Of a stretch of 64,000 bases of DNA, positions 63,148 through 64,000 are shown piece after piece. The translations under genes were made by a program, and so were the position numbers. The notes below the pieces were generated by a model. It was not told the DNA's origin, made no database searches, and saw only the letters and a program-made list of their open reading frames with translations. Position 1 is the first letter of the stretch, and each line of letters begins with the position of its first letter. Source of the DNA: Thunnus maccoyii (taxonomy: Eukaryota; Chordata; Actinopteri; Scombriformes; Scombridae); the NCBI RefSeq assembly GCF_910596095.1, contig NC_056546.1, positions 20,054,425-20,118,424 on the forward strand, in the 5' to 3' direction.

Positions 63148-63572
63148 TCATTTCCTGTTAAGTTTTGTGCTCTTGACAGTGCGTTTGGAGCCCTCCGTGC
63201 AGCTGCGTATACCAGCGAGGTGCAGCAAGGAGCCGGCCGCTTCCTTCAGCTCCTCATCCAGCTCCGGCTTGGCCTCACGTCGTGCCCTCTTGCCGGCGGG
63301 CCACTTGATGGCGGGCGGACGCCGCGAAGTTTGGTGGACGCCCCTCTCGTCCCAGAGGTCGGAGTCCTCGTCGCTGTGGAAGCCCTCGCTGCCGGCGCGG
63401 CGGGACTGCCTGCGGTCGCAGCCTCCTTCGTCGAGGGAGGACAGGGACGAGGAGGAGGAACGGGAGGAGCAGCGCTGCAGGGCTACACTGCTGTAGTTGT
63501 GGTCCTGCTTTGGATCGCTGCTCACCAGGACAGAGTCGGGTCTGGAGAGGTCCAGTGGGCTATCAGAATTGC
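63148..63572 (-). CDS. foxn2: Forkhead box N2, last coding exon (partial gene)
   Basis: The C-terminal 141 codons of a nuclear forkhead transcription factor. The acceptor at 63573-63574 follows a pyrimidine-rich run (ctcctcag), and the exon opens in phase 1. It contains a serine-rich stretch, EGFHSDEDSDL, and the family C-terminal signature DEELKEAAGSLLHLAGIRSC, ending in a basic KSTKLNRK tail. The forkhead DNA-binding domain lies beyond the right edge. foxn3 shares the EAAGSLLHLAGIR motif; DEELKE and the neighbouring ppp1r21 favour foxn2. The exon is markedly GC-rich compared with its surroundings. Confidence 0.9.
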
Positions 63573-64000
63573 CTGAGGAGAACAGAAGAAGTAACAAGTG
63601 ATAAGTATACATTCGAATGTAACACCATATGTTACAGGCCTATTACAACATTATTTTCCTTATTGTATCACATTATTTTCCCTTGTCTTAGTTGTTTTTC
63701 AAAGTGAATGCATTGAAACAAATGCTGTCTGAGGGCAGAGAGTTTTATTTATAGTCATGTAAAACTAATTTTACAGACTATAGTCTCACTTTGGTTGGAT
63801 TAAAAAAAACAAAAAAACAGAAGTAAATCATAATGTCACATTACAGTAAACAAGCTATTGGGTCAGTTTTTTCCAAAGAGAAAGCAGAAATCAGTCACAG
63901 TGAACCACAGACTGTAGCTCACTTTGTTTACTAGTATAAAGCAGAACTAAGACTGGTCTTAACCCAAGTGGGAAAGCCTAATTTAAAAATATCATTGTGT
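63573..64000 (-). other. Foxn2 intron, cut by the window edge
   Basis: AT-rich intronic sequence; no further foxn2 exon is recognisable in these 428 bases. Confidence 0.6.

Noticed and set aside
62948-63496. 182-codon plus-strand frame opposite the foxn2 exon
   Set aside because: It is the antisense shadow of the GC-rich foxn2 coding exon; low-complexity Ser/Arg composition and no independent evidence.

Overview
The window is vertebrate nuclear DNA, most likely from a percomorph (spiny-rayed) teleost. The evidence is intron-split genes with GT-AG junctions, fish-like protein sequences, and several dispersed repeat families typical of teleosts (a decayed Tc1 element, foldback MITE-like elements, short fragments with the 'TTTATTTGTATAGC' type of start). 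It holds no operons, CRISPR arrays or recognisable tRNA/rRNA genes.

Layout, left to right. (1) 1-12504: about 12.5 kb without a recognisable gene, made of AT-rich unique sequence, microsatellites and repeat fragments. (2) 12505-23871, plus strand: an 11-exon glycoprotein hormone receptor, best called fshr, with complete ectodomain and seven-helix domain (692 aa). (3) 24699-26273: a dead Tc1/mariner copy just beyond the receptor. (4) 27529-33360, minus strand: gtf2a1l, the germ-cell-type TFIIA alpha/beta paralogue, 8 secure exons plus one proposed start exon. (5) 35741-38116, minus strand: ston1 (stonin 1) coding exons, with 5' untranslated exons reaching a CpG-rich promoter near 43.3-43.5 kb. 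(6) 46023-57027, minus strand: ppp1r21, complete in 21 coding exons (773 aa). (7) 59.7-63.57 kb, minus strand: the last coding exon and long 3' UTR of foxn2; the forkhead exons lie beyond the right edge.

The order receptor > < gtf2a1l < ston1 < ppp1r21 < foxn2 matches the human chromosome 2 block FSHR-LHCGR-GTF2A1L-STON1-PPP1R21-FOXN2, including orientations, except that only one of the two gonadotropin receptors is present between the left flank and gtf2a1l. The genes do not form one pathway. The receptor acts in gonadal somatic cells, gtf2a1l in germ-cell transcription, ston1 and ppp1r21 in endocytic/endosomal traffic, and foxn2 is a transcription factor. Exon models were derived by hand from reading frame, splice consensus and remembered family sequence; every internal exon junction is phase-consistent. 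I see no undescribed system here. The most interesting points are the receptor's hinge and missing partner gene, an in-frame ston1-gtf2a1l read-through possibility, a spliced uORF in ston1, a GC-AG intron, a palindromic X-box, and a perfect hairpin carrying two TCAAGGTCA sites.
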